From the NCBI GenBank assembly GCA_036785705.1, contig JAWUZG010000084.1:12785501-12849500 (forward strand): a stretch of 64,000 nucleotides of DNA. Reading direction: 5' to 3'. The first letter of the stretch is position 1; each line of letters opens with the position of its first letter. Both the position numbers and the translations under genes were made by a program. Source of the DNA: Acanthornis magna (Eukaryota; Chordata; Aves; Passeriformes; Acanthizidae). Below the pieces are notes generated by a model that did no database searches, was not told the DNA's origin, and worked only from the letters and a program-made list of their open reading frames with translations. Of the stretch, positions 11,003 to 20,306 are shown piece after piece.

Positions 11003-12661
11003 GTTATCATTCCCTTCCTGAGCATGCATTCCACCGTCAAGGGAATCTGACACAACATTTTCCCTTCTGTTGTACTCAGCAGGTTGGCTATAGGAAGCTG
11101 AGGCTACCTTGGCTCTGGCAGAACCCCCTCGGCTAGCGTTGCCCTCCTTAAGCTGACGCACCCTTTCTGCCAGGACAGAGGTGGGCTTCCCATCCCACCT
11201 TTTCATGTCTTCCCCATGGTCATGCAGAAAGAACCACAACTCAGCTCGTGGGGTGTACCCTCTTTCTCTAGCTGGGGGACGTCGGGCTCCAGTGTTGGGG
11301 CCTGTGACTCTCACTGGTGCCACACTGTTTTTCCTCACCTCCTCCCTGATCTCGTCCCTGATCTCCTTCCTCATCTCCTTCATCTCCTCCTTCAACTCCT
11401 TAACCACAGCAGAGATCTGAGCCTGCATTGGGCCATTGATCACACTTGCATAATGCCTGAGCTTGTCAGCTACAGAGCCCACTGTCTCACGGTTGTCATC
11501 GGCATTAAACATTGCAATGTAGGTGGCATATTGGGTTGGCCCTAGACTTGCCAGGTTCCACAACATTTGCCCTGTGCATCTGACCTTGTCAGGATCATTT
11601 TCGTGCTGTCCATCCCTCCCAAAAAGCACCTCCTGTACTGCCACTTCTCTCAGCCGTTGGATCGCTTCCTCAACAGTCTTCCAGGGCAATCTACGGTAGT
11701 TCTCCTGCATTCTGTCTTTGTGAACAAACCTCTCTCTTACACTCATTAAAAGCCTCTCCCAGAGAGAAATGGGTCCCGCCTCCCTCACGAACACCTTTTC
11801 AACACCCGCATCCAGGGCCACGGAACCCAAATTCCTGGCCTCATTACCATCCAGCTGCACTCCTGGGCCCATGCGGTCCCAAACCCGAAGTAACCAGGTT
11901 GAGAAAGCCTCGCCCTTCCGCCGCACAATGTCATCGTGCAGATTACGGATAGTGTCGTATGGCAGGGACTCGGTGATGATTATAGGCCCAGGCTCCCCTG
12001 CGGGTTGTGAAGGCCCTGGTTCCCCATCATCATCAACTGGGCGTACCGATTTGGTCTTATACTTCCTCCGCTGTACAGGGGCAACTGCTGCTGACTGTGA
12101 CTGCCCTTGAGGTTCAGCTGGAACCTGGACGGTTGTAATGTCCGTGGGTTCCGCTGCTGCACCATCTAACTCTTCCCCTGTGGGGCAAGGAGAGGGCTTC
12201 CCACCAGCTGAGGAAGTATATTCCTTCAACACCTGACGTATCTTTTCCCCTCTCACTTGGAATGCAAAGTTGAACAGGCCTATCAGCAACCCCAAGCACT
12301 GTAGGACGTCATTGGTATTTAGAGAGTATATGAACCCTCTGAGCCCTGGTAGGGTAGGCCCAAAGAGATGGGTGAAGGGTTGAGAAAAATCTTCCCCTAG
12401 TGTCGTCTCGTCACAAAAGGTACCATTACCAAACAGACTCCAAAAACATGTACTCACGGTGTTAAAGCCCTGTAACCAAGTGACCGCCGTCCAAAGGAAA
12501 TGGAAAATCCATAGATTCCTCACCTTATTGACCCATTGTGAGAACTGGATAACAGCCACTATAGCCTTAGTTATAGGACCCATGTTTAGATAGGGAGCTG
12601 CAAATGGGAAAACCGTGGCCACGAGAATGTGCCAGCCAGACCAAGGTATGCTAGACCACAT
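10994..12661 (-). CDS. gag: ERV Gag polyprotein
   Basis: A 555-codon frame from the ATG at 12661, which has A at -3. The frame is also open upstream to an ATG inside the primer site (12793), but that start has a weaker context and would add ten lysines from an A30 run. The N-terminal third is unusually hydrophobic and Trp-rich, with several candidate membrane segments (about residues 8-30, 45-70 and 110-130). A Pro/Gln-rich acidic linker follows, then a capsid-like helical region with an FSTWLLRVWDRMGPG stretch. A highly charged segment of alternating Glu/Lys/Arg (predicted coiled coil) lies in the C-terminal third. No CCHC zinc knuckle is seen; Arg-rich patches near the C-terminus could bind RNA. 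The role as structural core protein is inferred from position and from linkage to pol through one TAG. Confidence 0.85.
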   Translation of the reverse strand: MWSSIPWSGWHILVATVFPFAAPYLNMGPITKAIVAVIQFSQWVNKVRNLWIFHFLWTAVTWLQGFNTVSTCFWSLFGNGTFCDETTLGEDFSQPFTHLFGPTLPGLRGFIYSLNTNDVLQCLGLLIGLFNFAFQVRGEKIRQVLKEYTSSAGGKPSPCPTGEELDGAAAEPTDITTVQVPAEPQGQSQSAAVAPVQRRKYKTKSVRPVDDDGEPGPSQPAGEPGPIIITESLPYDTIRNLHDDIVRRKGEAFSTWLLRVWDRMGPGVQLDGNEARNLGSVALDAGVEKVFVREAGPISLWERLLMSVRERFVHKDRMQENYRRLPWKTVEEAIQRLREVAVQEVLFGRDGQHENDPDKVRCTGQMLWNLASLGPTQYATYIAMFNADDNRETVGSVADKLRHYASVINGPMQAQISAVVKELKEEMKEMRKEIRDEIREEVRKNSVAPVRVTGPNTGARRPPARERGYTPRAELWFFLHDHGEDMKRWDGKPTSVLAERVRQLKEGNASRGGSARAKVASASYSQPAEYNRRENVVSDSLDGGMHAQEGNDNQG

Positions 12662-12734
12662 GGTGTCACTTAGTGAGGTTTCTATGTTCAGCACACTAAA
12701 AATGGGTCTCCCAGAAACTGTTATTCCTTTTGCA

Positions 12735-12737
<3 letters not shown>

Positions 12738-12767
<30 letters not shown>
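12738..12767 (-). repeat. A30 homopolymer in the provirus leader
   Basis: Thirty consecutive T on the plus strand, i.e. A30 in the viral RNA, between the primer site and the preferred gag start. Thirty is a multiple of three, so the long frame from the primer-site ATG stays open through it as lysines. Length errors are likely both in assemblies and in nature. Confidence 0.9.
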
Positions 12768-12784
12768 CCCCTCAATGCCCTCGA

Positions 12785-12802
12785 GCCCCACATTGGGCGC
12801 CA
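12785..12802 (-). other. Primer-binding site, tRNA-Lys(1,2)-type
   Basis: Starts 5 nt inside the end of the 5' LTR. The 18 bases on the coding strand begin TGGCGCCCAATGTGGGGC. They match the complement of the tRNA-Lys(1,2) 3' end except at one position, and the match extends three more bases into the T-arm. The mismatch creates an ATG. ERVL elements are named for a leucine primer, so this pairing with an ERVL-like Pol is atypical. Confidence 0.85.
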
Positions 12803-12807
12803 AAATC

Positions 12808-13761
12808 TGTCTTCGTTTGATAGACAGGTGTCTGTTTAGGAAGGTGGGAACCTTCCTTAGAACAGAGAATGTGAATCCCCTTCCCTCCGAATTATTATAA
12901 CTTTAGAATCAAGGGCTCTCAGGCAAAGGTATGGGAAAAGGAATAAGAGTTTTTTTACTAGTATCTATACTGAGGTAAACAATCAGTAACAAAAAAACAG
13001 TAAACAAGGTAAAGAAAAACAGTAAACAAAACAAAAAAACTCGGTGGCAAATGTCCCTGGACTGTCAGGCACGTTCTCGGTTGGTGCAGTCACGGTCACG
13101 GCCAGCAGGGGCGCTGTTGGGCTCCTAGACCAGCCGGACAGGTGCGATGACTCCCGGGAAGCTGCAGATGGCGCTGTGCCGCGAGGTTGGATCTGTGTCG
13201 CGCGTAATGGCCGACGGGCTGGAGCAGGGTGGAGCGCAGATGGACGGGGGGCGCAGCAGAGAGCCCGGAGCCGGGAGATGGAGCGGCCGGGTCAGCCCAC
13301 CCGGGCCAGCCAGCAGAGGAGGCGGCAGGAAACTCCGCAGTTGGGGCAGGCAGGGTGCGGGGCAGCAGGCAGGGCGCGGGGTGGTGGCAGGCGGGGGTCC
13401 CGTTCCGCTGCAGTGCAGCTGGGAGATGCACCCTCCCGGAGGGGAAGAGATGATTGGAGTCCCGTGCCCCGAGAACTCACCCACCAGGTAGAGAAAAACT
13501 AGTGCAAAGCCGGGCTTTTCTTTTCCTGCAGTCGCAGCCAAAAAAAAACGGAGAGCCGTTCCTTCCACTGCTGTCTCCTCCGAGACTTGTGAGCGAGTCC
13601 CTGTGTCGTTATCAAGTCTTGCTATCTCTTGTTCCCGTGCCCGCCCAGCCAAAAAAGTCTTTGTCTCTTTTGTGAGAGTAAAATGTCCTCTAAGTACCGA
13701 TCGTTACTTGCCTAGCAACAGAATGGGAAAAAATTCCACTTCCCCCCCCCAACCTCCAACA
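12808..13761 (-). repeat. 5' LTR of the provirus (954 bp)
   Basis: Same sequence as 6730-7682 apart from one extra A (about 12991-12997). It would hold the promoter for the minus-strand viral transcript. I could not place a convincing TATA box or AATAAA signal, so the U3/R/U5 borders are not assigned. Confidence 0.95.
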
Positions 13762-13766
13762 CCAGT
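13762..13766. repeat. Target-site duplication, right copy (CCAGT)
   Basis: Identical to 6725-6729. Removing one copy plus the provirus restores a continuous older LTR across the junction. Confidence 0.9.
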
Positions 13767-13834
13767 TGAGGAGGAAAGTGATAGAGCAGCTTTGTTCGAC
13801 ACCTGACATCCAGCCAAGGTGAATCCACCACAAG
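13767..13834 (+). mobile_element. Older ERV LTR, right half
   Basis: Continuation of 6645-6729. The block around CATCCAGCCAAGG followed by a CCACCACA-like end matches the remembered terminus of the avian LTR family. The right edge is approximate. Confidence 0.55.
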
Positions 13835-13889
13835 TTCTTATTTCAGATAGGCCACACTTTGGTCTGAAAACTCTCTTATAATTTCAGCA

Positions 13890-13981
13890 TTTGCCACTGA
13901 AATTTGCCACAAGAAACACAAGCATTTGCCACAAGAAAATTGCCACAAGAAAACATTTGCCACAAGAAATACTGCCAAAAG
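13890..13981 (+). repeat. Irregular minisatellite, unit TTGCCACAAGAAA
   Basis: Five copies of TTGCCAC, four of them continuing AAGAAA, spaced 13-22 bp apart, ending with a degenerate ACTGCCAAAAG. The spacing varies through short insertions of ACACAAGCA and ACA type. No coding role is evident. Confidence 0.85.
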
Positions 13982-15670
13982 ATGTCATGCAACCATTTTC
14001 CCCACATACGCTTTGCTTCAGAGGATTCAATTTTGCCCTTCAAACAAAATCTATGGAAATATCCTTTAGGTACCGTAGGTGCAAGATGAGATAAATTTGG
14101 CTGTTGGACCAACAGTGCAAAAAACCCCCCCCACATGGAACTTGGAGAGATATCACAATCTGGTATCAACATCACCTCTGAATGCAAATACTAAATAGTG
14201 ACTCACTGACTGCTACCAATATGTAAACATACTCTATCTGTTGGTTGTGTAGTTGAAGTCCTGGAAACTCAGTTAAGAGTAAACATTTAAAATTTTACTG
14301 GATTTCTTGATATAAAAATTATTCTGGAGATTATTGACCTACTCAGAATCCTGATTTGCAGAGATACCGAAGTCCCCGTGACTCTCTTAGATTTAAAACA
14401 ATAATACTTATAGCCAACGAAAATTAAAAAACAAACAAGCACTCTTCCTCCCCCCAAATAATAATTTTTAAAAGCTTTAAAAATTCTTTTATTTAAATTT
14501 CAGTTTATGGCCAAGAACTCATGAACGGATCTCTTAACATGCTATATTTAAATTGAATCAAAAAGATTAAGGAAGTCTGTCTGAATATGCCAGAATAGCA
14601 TCATCATAATAGATTTTCATGGCTAATGAATGATCGATGTTTAGTATAAGGTTCAGTAGCATGAGGGAGCTCCAAAAAAGAGTTAACTAGGGTTTTTGAA
14701 ACCTCACTGATAACTAGATTTTAAAGCAGAGTGTATATCATTTTGAATTAATTACATCAAAAAAAAATGAAGAAAATGGTTACCAAAGCTTTAGTAACCA
14801 AAACAGACCAAATCAATGCCATAGCTGAGTTCAGTTTAATACACTGCATGCACATAAATGACCTCTGTGTTTTTTTAGTACTGAGACAGAAAACAGACCC
14901 AGGTGTGAAACAAACTCCATTAGGTCTACACAGCCCCTATATCACTGATAGACATCTATATTTTGGTATTTTTAAAAAATTTGGCATTGTTCAATACCTG
15001 CCTTTACCACTTTGCTGCAGACATAGCCAGGGTTCCAGCACACATTCCTTGAACCACTTTCATCAGGTGCCCCCTGAAAGTGATGTGTTCAGGGAGCTCT
15101 GACAGACTGAGCACAGGCATTGTGGATCATGGGTGATCACTGACTCCAAAAGAGGCGTCTGAGAGATACACCAGAAGACTGTGGATGCAGCAAAGGCTTC
15201 CTTGGCCTGCTGACAGCAGAGAGCCATGCCCACCCTTCAGCAGTCAGCAACTTCCTCCAGTGACTGGAGAAGCAAACTCATGTTTAGGCAGCTCTCTATA
15301 TCCTGACAAAACATAAATACTCCTGATGTACCAGGACAGAAGGTATATTTTAACACTAACAGAATCCCAGTTCATTCAGGCTCTCCCTAGTATATATCTC
15401 CCTATCTGGTATATGCATCTCTCTGGTATTTTGTGACAGGTCACAAAACACAGACTCAGCAAGCCATGTCAGCCCATCTCCCTGCTCAATTTTTTTCAAA
15501 GTGCAAGAGAGAGTACACATTTTGTCAATTTGCCTGCAATTTAATTGACAAAAGGGCAACTGAGTAGTAGAGGAGAAAACTGCCTGTGATAAATGAGTGA
15601 ATGATAAATGCTGGCTTTCGCATATATGACTTTAACATTTAGAAGTGATGTGTACTGTATAAAAAAATAA
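13982..15670. other. Intergenic, contains a dispersed 115-bp repeat copy
   Basis: AT-rich sequence. Apart from the duplicated segment at 14575-14690 I see no exon, RNA gene or complete element. A 111-codon frame at 14767 lacks domain features. Confidence 0.6.
14575..14690 (+). repeat. Duplicated segment, copy A
   Basis: Runs from GTCTGTCTGAATATGCCAG to GAGTTAACTAG. It matches 17777-17891 with only a few substitutions and small indels. The flanks of the two copies are unrelated. No terminal inverted repeat is obvious. Confidence 0.9.
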
Positions 15671-16230
15671 TGTTAAGATAAAATATAATTAAGTAGAAAC
15701 AAGGGTAGGGTAAATTCTAACTTCGAGATAGTTGTAATATGCTAGAAAATGTAATAATAAATACATGGTAATAAATGTCTTTGAAGCTGATAAAACACAG
15801 AGCCAGGGATCAAGACATCCTAAAGAAACAAAGAAGATAACTGCCGGCATCCCAGGAAGCCTGTTATCTCGACTCACACCTCCCAAAAGGAACTGTCACC
15901 TACAAATTAAGTTGAAACTGAGGAAACATAGACGGGAGGATTTCGGCCTTCAGTTCTGAGACAATCCAGAGAGTCCGAAACTCCAAGACAGGCGCCTTGG
16001 CTGGCAGAAGGGGGCAAGGATCGGAGGGGAGGAATTGAGTGAAGTATAAATCACCTTCGAGGCTTAATGAATATGTAACAGTTAAAGAAAGTATTTAAGT
16101 TCACTGTACAATGAATGGGGCGTGCCTCTGGCAAAATTGCTAAGCACCCAGCGCTGTTTTGCCTTTGCTCTATTAATAAATACTCAATATTATACAGTTA
16201 AAATTTCGGCTCCTGAATTCATTTATAACA
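15671..16230 (+). mobile_element. Probable solo LTR of an endogenous retrovirus
   Basis: Begins TGTTAAG and ends ATAACA. It contains a TATA-like GAAGTATAAATC, then, about 130 bp later, CTCTATTAATAAATA as a poly(A) signal, followed by a T/C-rich tail with CGGCTCCTG, the usual arrangement of a gammaretrovirus-like LTR. No target duplication was found, so the left edge is uncertain. Confidence 0.55.
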
Positions 16231-17776
16231 TGCCTCTTTTTCCTTTCAGCAGGTGCCTCTTGCATGAGGGGCACTTCCCTGAAAAAACGTGGGCATGCGC
16301 AGGGAAGGGAAGGGTTTAGAAGTAGGTGGGAAGAGGGTTTTTCTCTTAACAGAACAGTATGGGAGCCTGTAGGAAGAATGGGATCAGAGTCCTGAGAGCC
16401 CGCAGGGGACTGTGCACAGGGTGGCTCAGGCCATGGAGGTTTGCTGAGGGGAAAACGTGCCCCAAGTTAAATGGCTGTGCTGTGAGGGTGTTGTGGGTTT
16501 GTGTTTATAGTCTTCTCCCATCTTTCCCCTTTTGTTTTTCAATCAAAGCCATTCGGAGTCTTATCGTTTAAAACGGTAATTTTCCTAGTTTGTTTTTCAG
16601 GAAAACTCACTTTTATTGAGAAGGTCGCTGATGTCCTTCACGTATTCTGGCTCCACTTACCACAGCGCAACGTTGACGGCTCAGGTGCAGCTGGTTTTGG
16701 TTAAATCCCGAGGCCAAGGGGTGAAAACGCTGCAATTTCCAAATCCATCACTTTGTAAAAGAGCACATTCAGTGCAGGTAGCTCGGTGAGCAGCGGCAGT
16801 GAAGGCTGAACTCTGGGTGGGAGAGCCCCGGGCAAGGGGCTGTGAAGCGCCGATCCTTTGCACAACAAAGGGCCGGTGACATGCGGCTCGGCCTGGTGGC
16901 ACTCAGAGACACGGCAGGCGCTGATGACGCTGCTGGAATACCCCAGACTGGGCGCGCAGACTGTGAGGGTGTAAAAGCCCGGGAAAACTTTTGCTGGGCA
17001 CCAGCGGGCACCAGCTCGAGCTGGTATGGTGCTGCTGTGCCACGATTAAATTCTTCTAAGGATCCAGACATCTGAGACTGCTGTGGGAAACCCCAGGGCT
17101 GAGCTATTAAGGAAAGCCCGTCTGACTGTGTGAGTGTGGGCACTGTGAGGGAGCCCAGAGGGACACCCCTGGAGTCACTGGAGCCGCCCGCCGTGAGGGG
17201 GCCTCGGTCCCAGCTCCGGTGGTGGCAGTGTGACTGCAGGAGCGGCTCCTGGATGGTTGGACAGGAAAGCTTCCTCAACAGTCCTCTGAGTCACAAACAA
17301 TTGCTGTAGGATGGAGAGTGTTAGAGCTGATGTTTGCAATGACAGTAAATTCATAAGTCGTTTCAAGTAAAGCTACACTACCAGGAAGCTGGGGTTTTTT
17401 TCTCCTTAAAGGAGCCTATGAATTGTCTAGAATATATATAATGTTTTGGTAATTTTCTAGAGAAATGCTGAAAAATTATGCAAATCACTGCACCTTGAGA
17501 ACTGATACTGTGGTTTATCATTTTCTGTGCGTTTGCAGCAGTTCTGAGTTGCTGGACTTCTGGCTAACAGCTGGGCTCTGTGTGGTAGCTGGATGTGCTG
17601 CTTTCTGCACAGCTGAAGTGATCAGCTATTCTCTTTCAGAAGAGCCTGCCCTAAAGGCATTTCATTTTCAATTAATGGGTTAAAATAGTTTGAGCTTACC
17701 AGATGGTTTCTTAATCAGGCATCCCCTTCATGCCTATATTGCTATTGGAACTTGGAGAGTCATCTTCAAGACTTGA
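16231..17776. other. Intergenic, locally GC-rich, unassigned
   Basis: The part at about 16680-17260 is richer in G+C than its surroundings and carries a 169-codon minus-strand frame with no recognisable domain. It could be remnant ERV interior next to the LTR, or a regulatory island. I cannot decide from sequence alone. Confidence 0.4.
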
Positions 17777-17891
17777 GTCTGTCTGAATATGCCAGAATAG
17801 CATCGTCATAATAGATTTTCATGGATAATGAATGATCAATGTTTAGTATAATCAGTAGCATGAGGGAGTTCCAAAAAGAAGAGTTAACTAG
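17777..17891 (+). repeat. Duplicated segment, copy B
   Basis: Near-copy of 14575-14690 in the same orientation, 3.2 kb away. Confidence 0.9.
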
Positions 17892-19698
17892 TCATTGGGG
17901 AGAGAGAGAGGCTCTTTCAGTACTGTATTTCACTCCATACCAACCACAAACAAGCTACTACAGCTGTACTTACAGGGCTGGGTTTGGTTGGGGGGGTGTT
18001 TTTGTTGGTTTTTTTTTCATTCCACTGAGGAATTGTTCTGTGTCTGCATATGCATATCTTTTTGAGTTAGAGACAATGTTATTAAATAGCAGGCTTTAAT
18101 GCTTCAGGCCCGTCTAGGAAGGGCAATGTCACATGTGAAAATATCACAGATCTGACCAGCCAAAAGTCCTGGTTTGTCACATTGAAAAGAATAGAATCAC
18201 ATGTCAGTAGCTTACTATTTTTGGATGCTTCTTCCTATTTATGGATGGGTATTCATAGAACTTCAGTGTCAGAGAGGTAGGGAAGAATTTGAGCATTTTT
18301 TCAAAATTTGAAGTAGAAGCCTGCTAAAAATTGAGGAATCAAAAAAGCATACAAGCCTAATGTTTAGATTTTGACTCTAGGGCACTGGGAGTTGAGTCTA
18401 CCTGATCTGCTCTCAGGTGAAGGTCATATAGCTCAAACCTTTTTTAAGTTGCTCAGAAGTTTTTTCTTAGATGATCCTAATGTAAGGGTATCAACAAAGC
18501 ATGGTACCATATGTAAGGTCACAAGTCACAGATGATTCATAGCTACCTTGTTAATAGAGCATTTGTAATTTCTATAAATTCTCATACTGTAGCTCTGCTT
18601 TTGTATTGCTACATTAGATACATGAGAAGAGTACCATTTGTGTGGGGGATCAGACAAAAGTTCCCTGGTTTAATGAGATATTCCACTCAGTCGCAATCTT
18701 TAGCCATATGCCTCAAGGTATATTACTGGTCCTTATGTGGATTATCACTGCTGTCAGATCCAGACAGTTACCCTGAGGATCTTTTATGCCTCTCAGGTCT
18801 GCAGAAGACAGCTGGGGAAACCATTATGTTTCTTTTTTAATCTATTTTCTTTCATAATATGGATGTTTTGGATGCTGATAGTTAGTAGTACATACTTCAG
18901 TAATGATGAGAGTACTTAACAGGACATGATTTAGTAATGATGAGAGTTTCTTATCCTTCCCTCTGTGCCAGTAGCCATGAATGTACATTTCCTTTGGCAG
19001 GACCAATAGCCTGATTTCTCTAAATCCAGATGATTCAAAATGGGCCAAATACTTGAAAACGCAATATGAAAAGAACAGCTGTTGCATCTTCACTAAAAAT
19101 AAGCAGTCAAAAACCCAGAGTCAACTTCCACTTGTGTATGCTTATTTTTGAATCCACTAAAGAACATTGTTGCAAATATTTCAAAACCTCAAATGCTCAA
19201 GAATATCCTCATGTGGTGAATCATGCTTATGTCATTGTAGAGATATCTGTGGAGTCTGGTGCTTACTGATGAGAATTTTAATCATGGTCATTTAACTACC
19301 TTGTGCTGAATCTTTAGGATTTAATTTAGCAAATAGACACTTTTAAAGTGCTAAATCTTGACCAACACACACAATATTATTTTCACATCTAGTTAAAAAA
19401 AATCTTGAGAATTATAGCCTTAGTGATACAACTCAGTGCAGCAGTAGAGACAGCAGTGTCTGAAGAATTTTGCTGCTTTTATCTATGAAATTGGAAAAAA
19501 CTTGCATGCAAGGACAGGCTTGTAGGCAAATGTGCCTTCAGCAGTCCAGTGGATTCCCTATCTGACTAACTTAGGAAAGCAGTTGCAGAAAAATGGTCAT
19601 TTAAATTATTAATGTCCTCAGCCCAGATTGTCAAAAGAATGACCATGATCGTTGTCTTGTTTACTCCAAGACAAAGTTCTTGCCAAGTAAGAATCCAT
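17892..19698. other. Intergenic, nothing recognised
   Basis: AT-rich, with short frames only and no repeat family I can name. Confidence 0.5.
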
Positions 19699-20306
19699 TG
19701 TCAGGGTTTATCCCCAGTTGCTAAGTACCACAAAGCTGCTCACTCACTTCCCCCTGTCTCTGCTCTGCCATGGGATGGGTAGGAGAGTCAGGGAAGGGAA
19801 AAAAACCCACAAACTCATGGGTTGAGATAACAATAGATTAACAAATGAAACAAAATAAAATATAATAGTACTAATTATAAAAAGTTAATACTTATGTTAA
19901 ATTATATTAACAATTAATATAAAAACTCAGGGGAAAAACCCAACCAAACAAGTGATGCACAGCACAGTTGCTCCCTATCCAATGCCCACCCTATCCTCAA
20001 ACAGCAATTGGACCCATCCATAGAATTCCCTTTGGTTTATATCCCGACTATGAAGTCCTATGGTGTGGAACATCCTTTTGGCCAGTTCAGGTGAGCTGTC
20101 CCAGCCATGCTCCCTCCCAGCTTCTTGTGCACCTCCTCATTGGCAGAGTGTGAGAAATTGAAAAGTCCGTGAGTGAGGGTAAGCACTACTTATCAACATC
20201 CGAAACATCAGCCTGTTTTCAATATTGTTCTCATACTAAATCCAAACCACAGCACTGTAGCAGCTACTAAGGAGAAACTGCCTCTATCCCAGCCAAAACC
20301 AGGACA
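19699..20306 (-). mobile_element. Solo LTR of an avian ERV family
   Basis: Plus-strand ends are TGTCAGGG and CAGGACA. Read on the minus strand it starts TGTCCTGGTTTTGGCTGGG, carries GGGATATAAACC as TATA box, and has TTGTTATCTCAACCCATGAG near its 3' end; this is a characteristic LTR of neoavian ERVs. Flanking bases TCCAT and CCCAT are an imperfect 5-bp target duplication. The age is moderate, given the many differences from the remembered consensus and the AT-rich decay in the middle. Confidence 0.8.

Larger units (their letters stand above)
6730..13761 (-). mobile_element. Complete young endogenous retrovirus (ERVL-like), minus strand
   Basis: A 7,032-bp provirus: 5' LTR (12808-13761), primer site, leader with an A30 tract, gag, an in-frame TAG, pol (protease, RT, RNase H, integrase), a short 3' region, and the 3' LTR (6730-7682). 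The LTRs differ by one base in an A-run, many CpG sites remain, and both long frames are uninterrupted, so the insertion is recent. No env and no dUTPase frame is present. The YIDD RT box, the general Pol character and the 5-bp target duplication point to class III (ERVL-like). The tRNA-Lys-type primer site is more typical of class II, so the subclass should be confirmed by phylogeny. It is inserted inside an older LTR and opposite in orientation to MUC6. Confidence 0.95.

Noticed and set aside
16769..17278. 169-codon minus-strand frame
   Set aside because: No recognisable domain, located in a GC-rich patch; better explained by composition.
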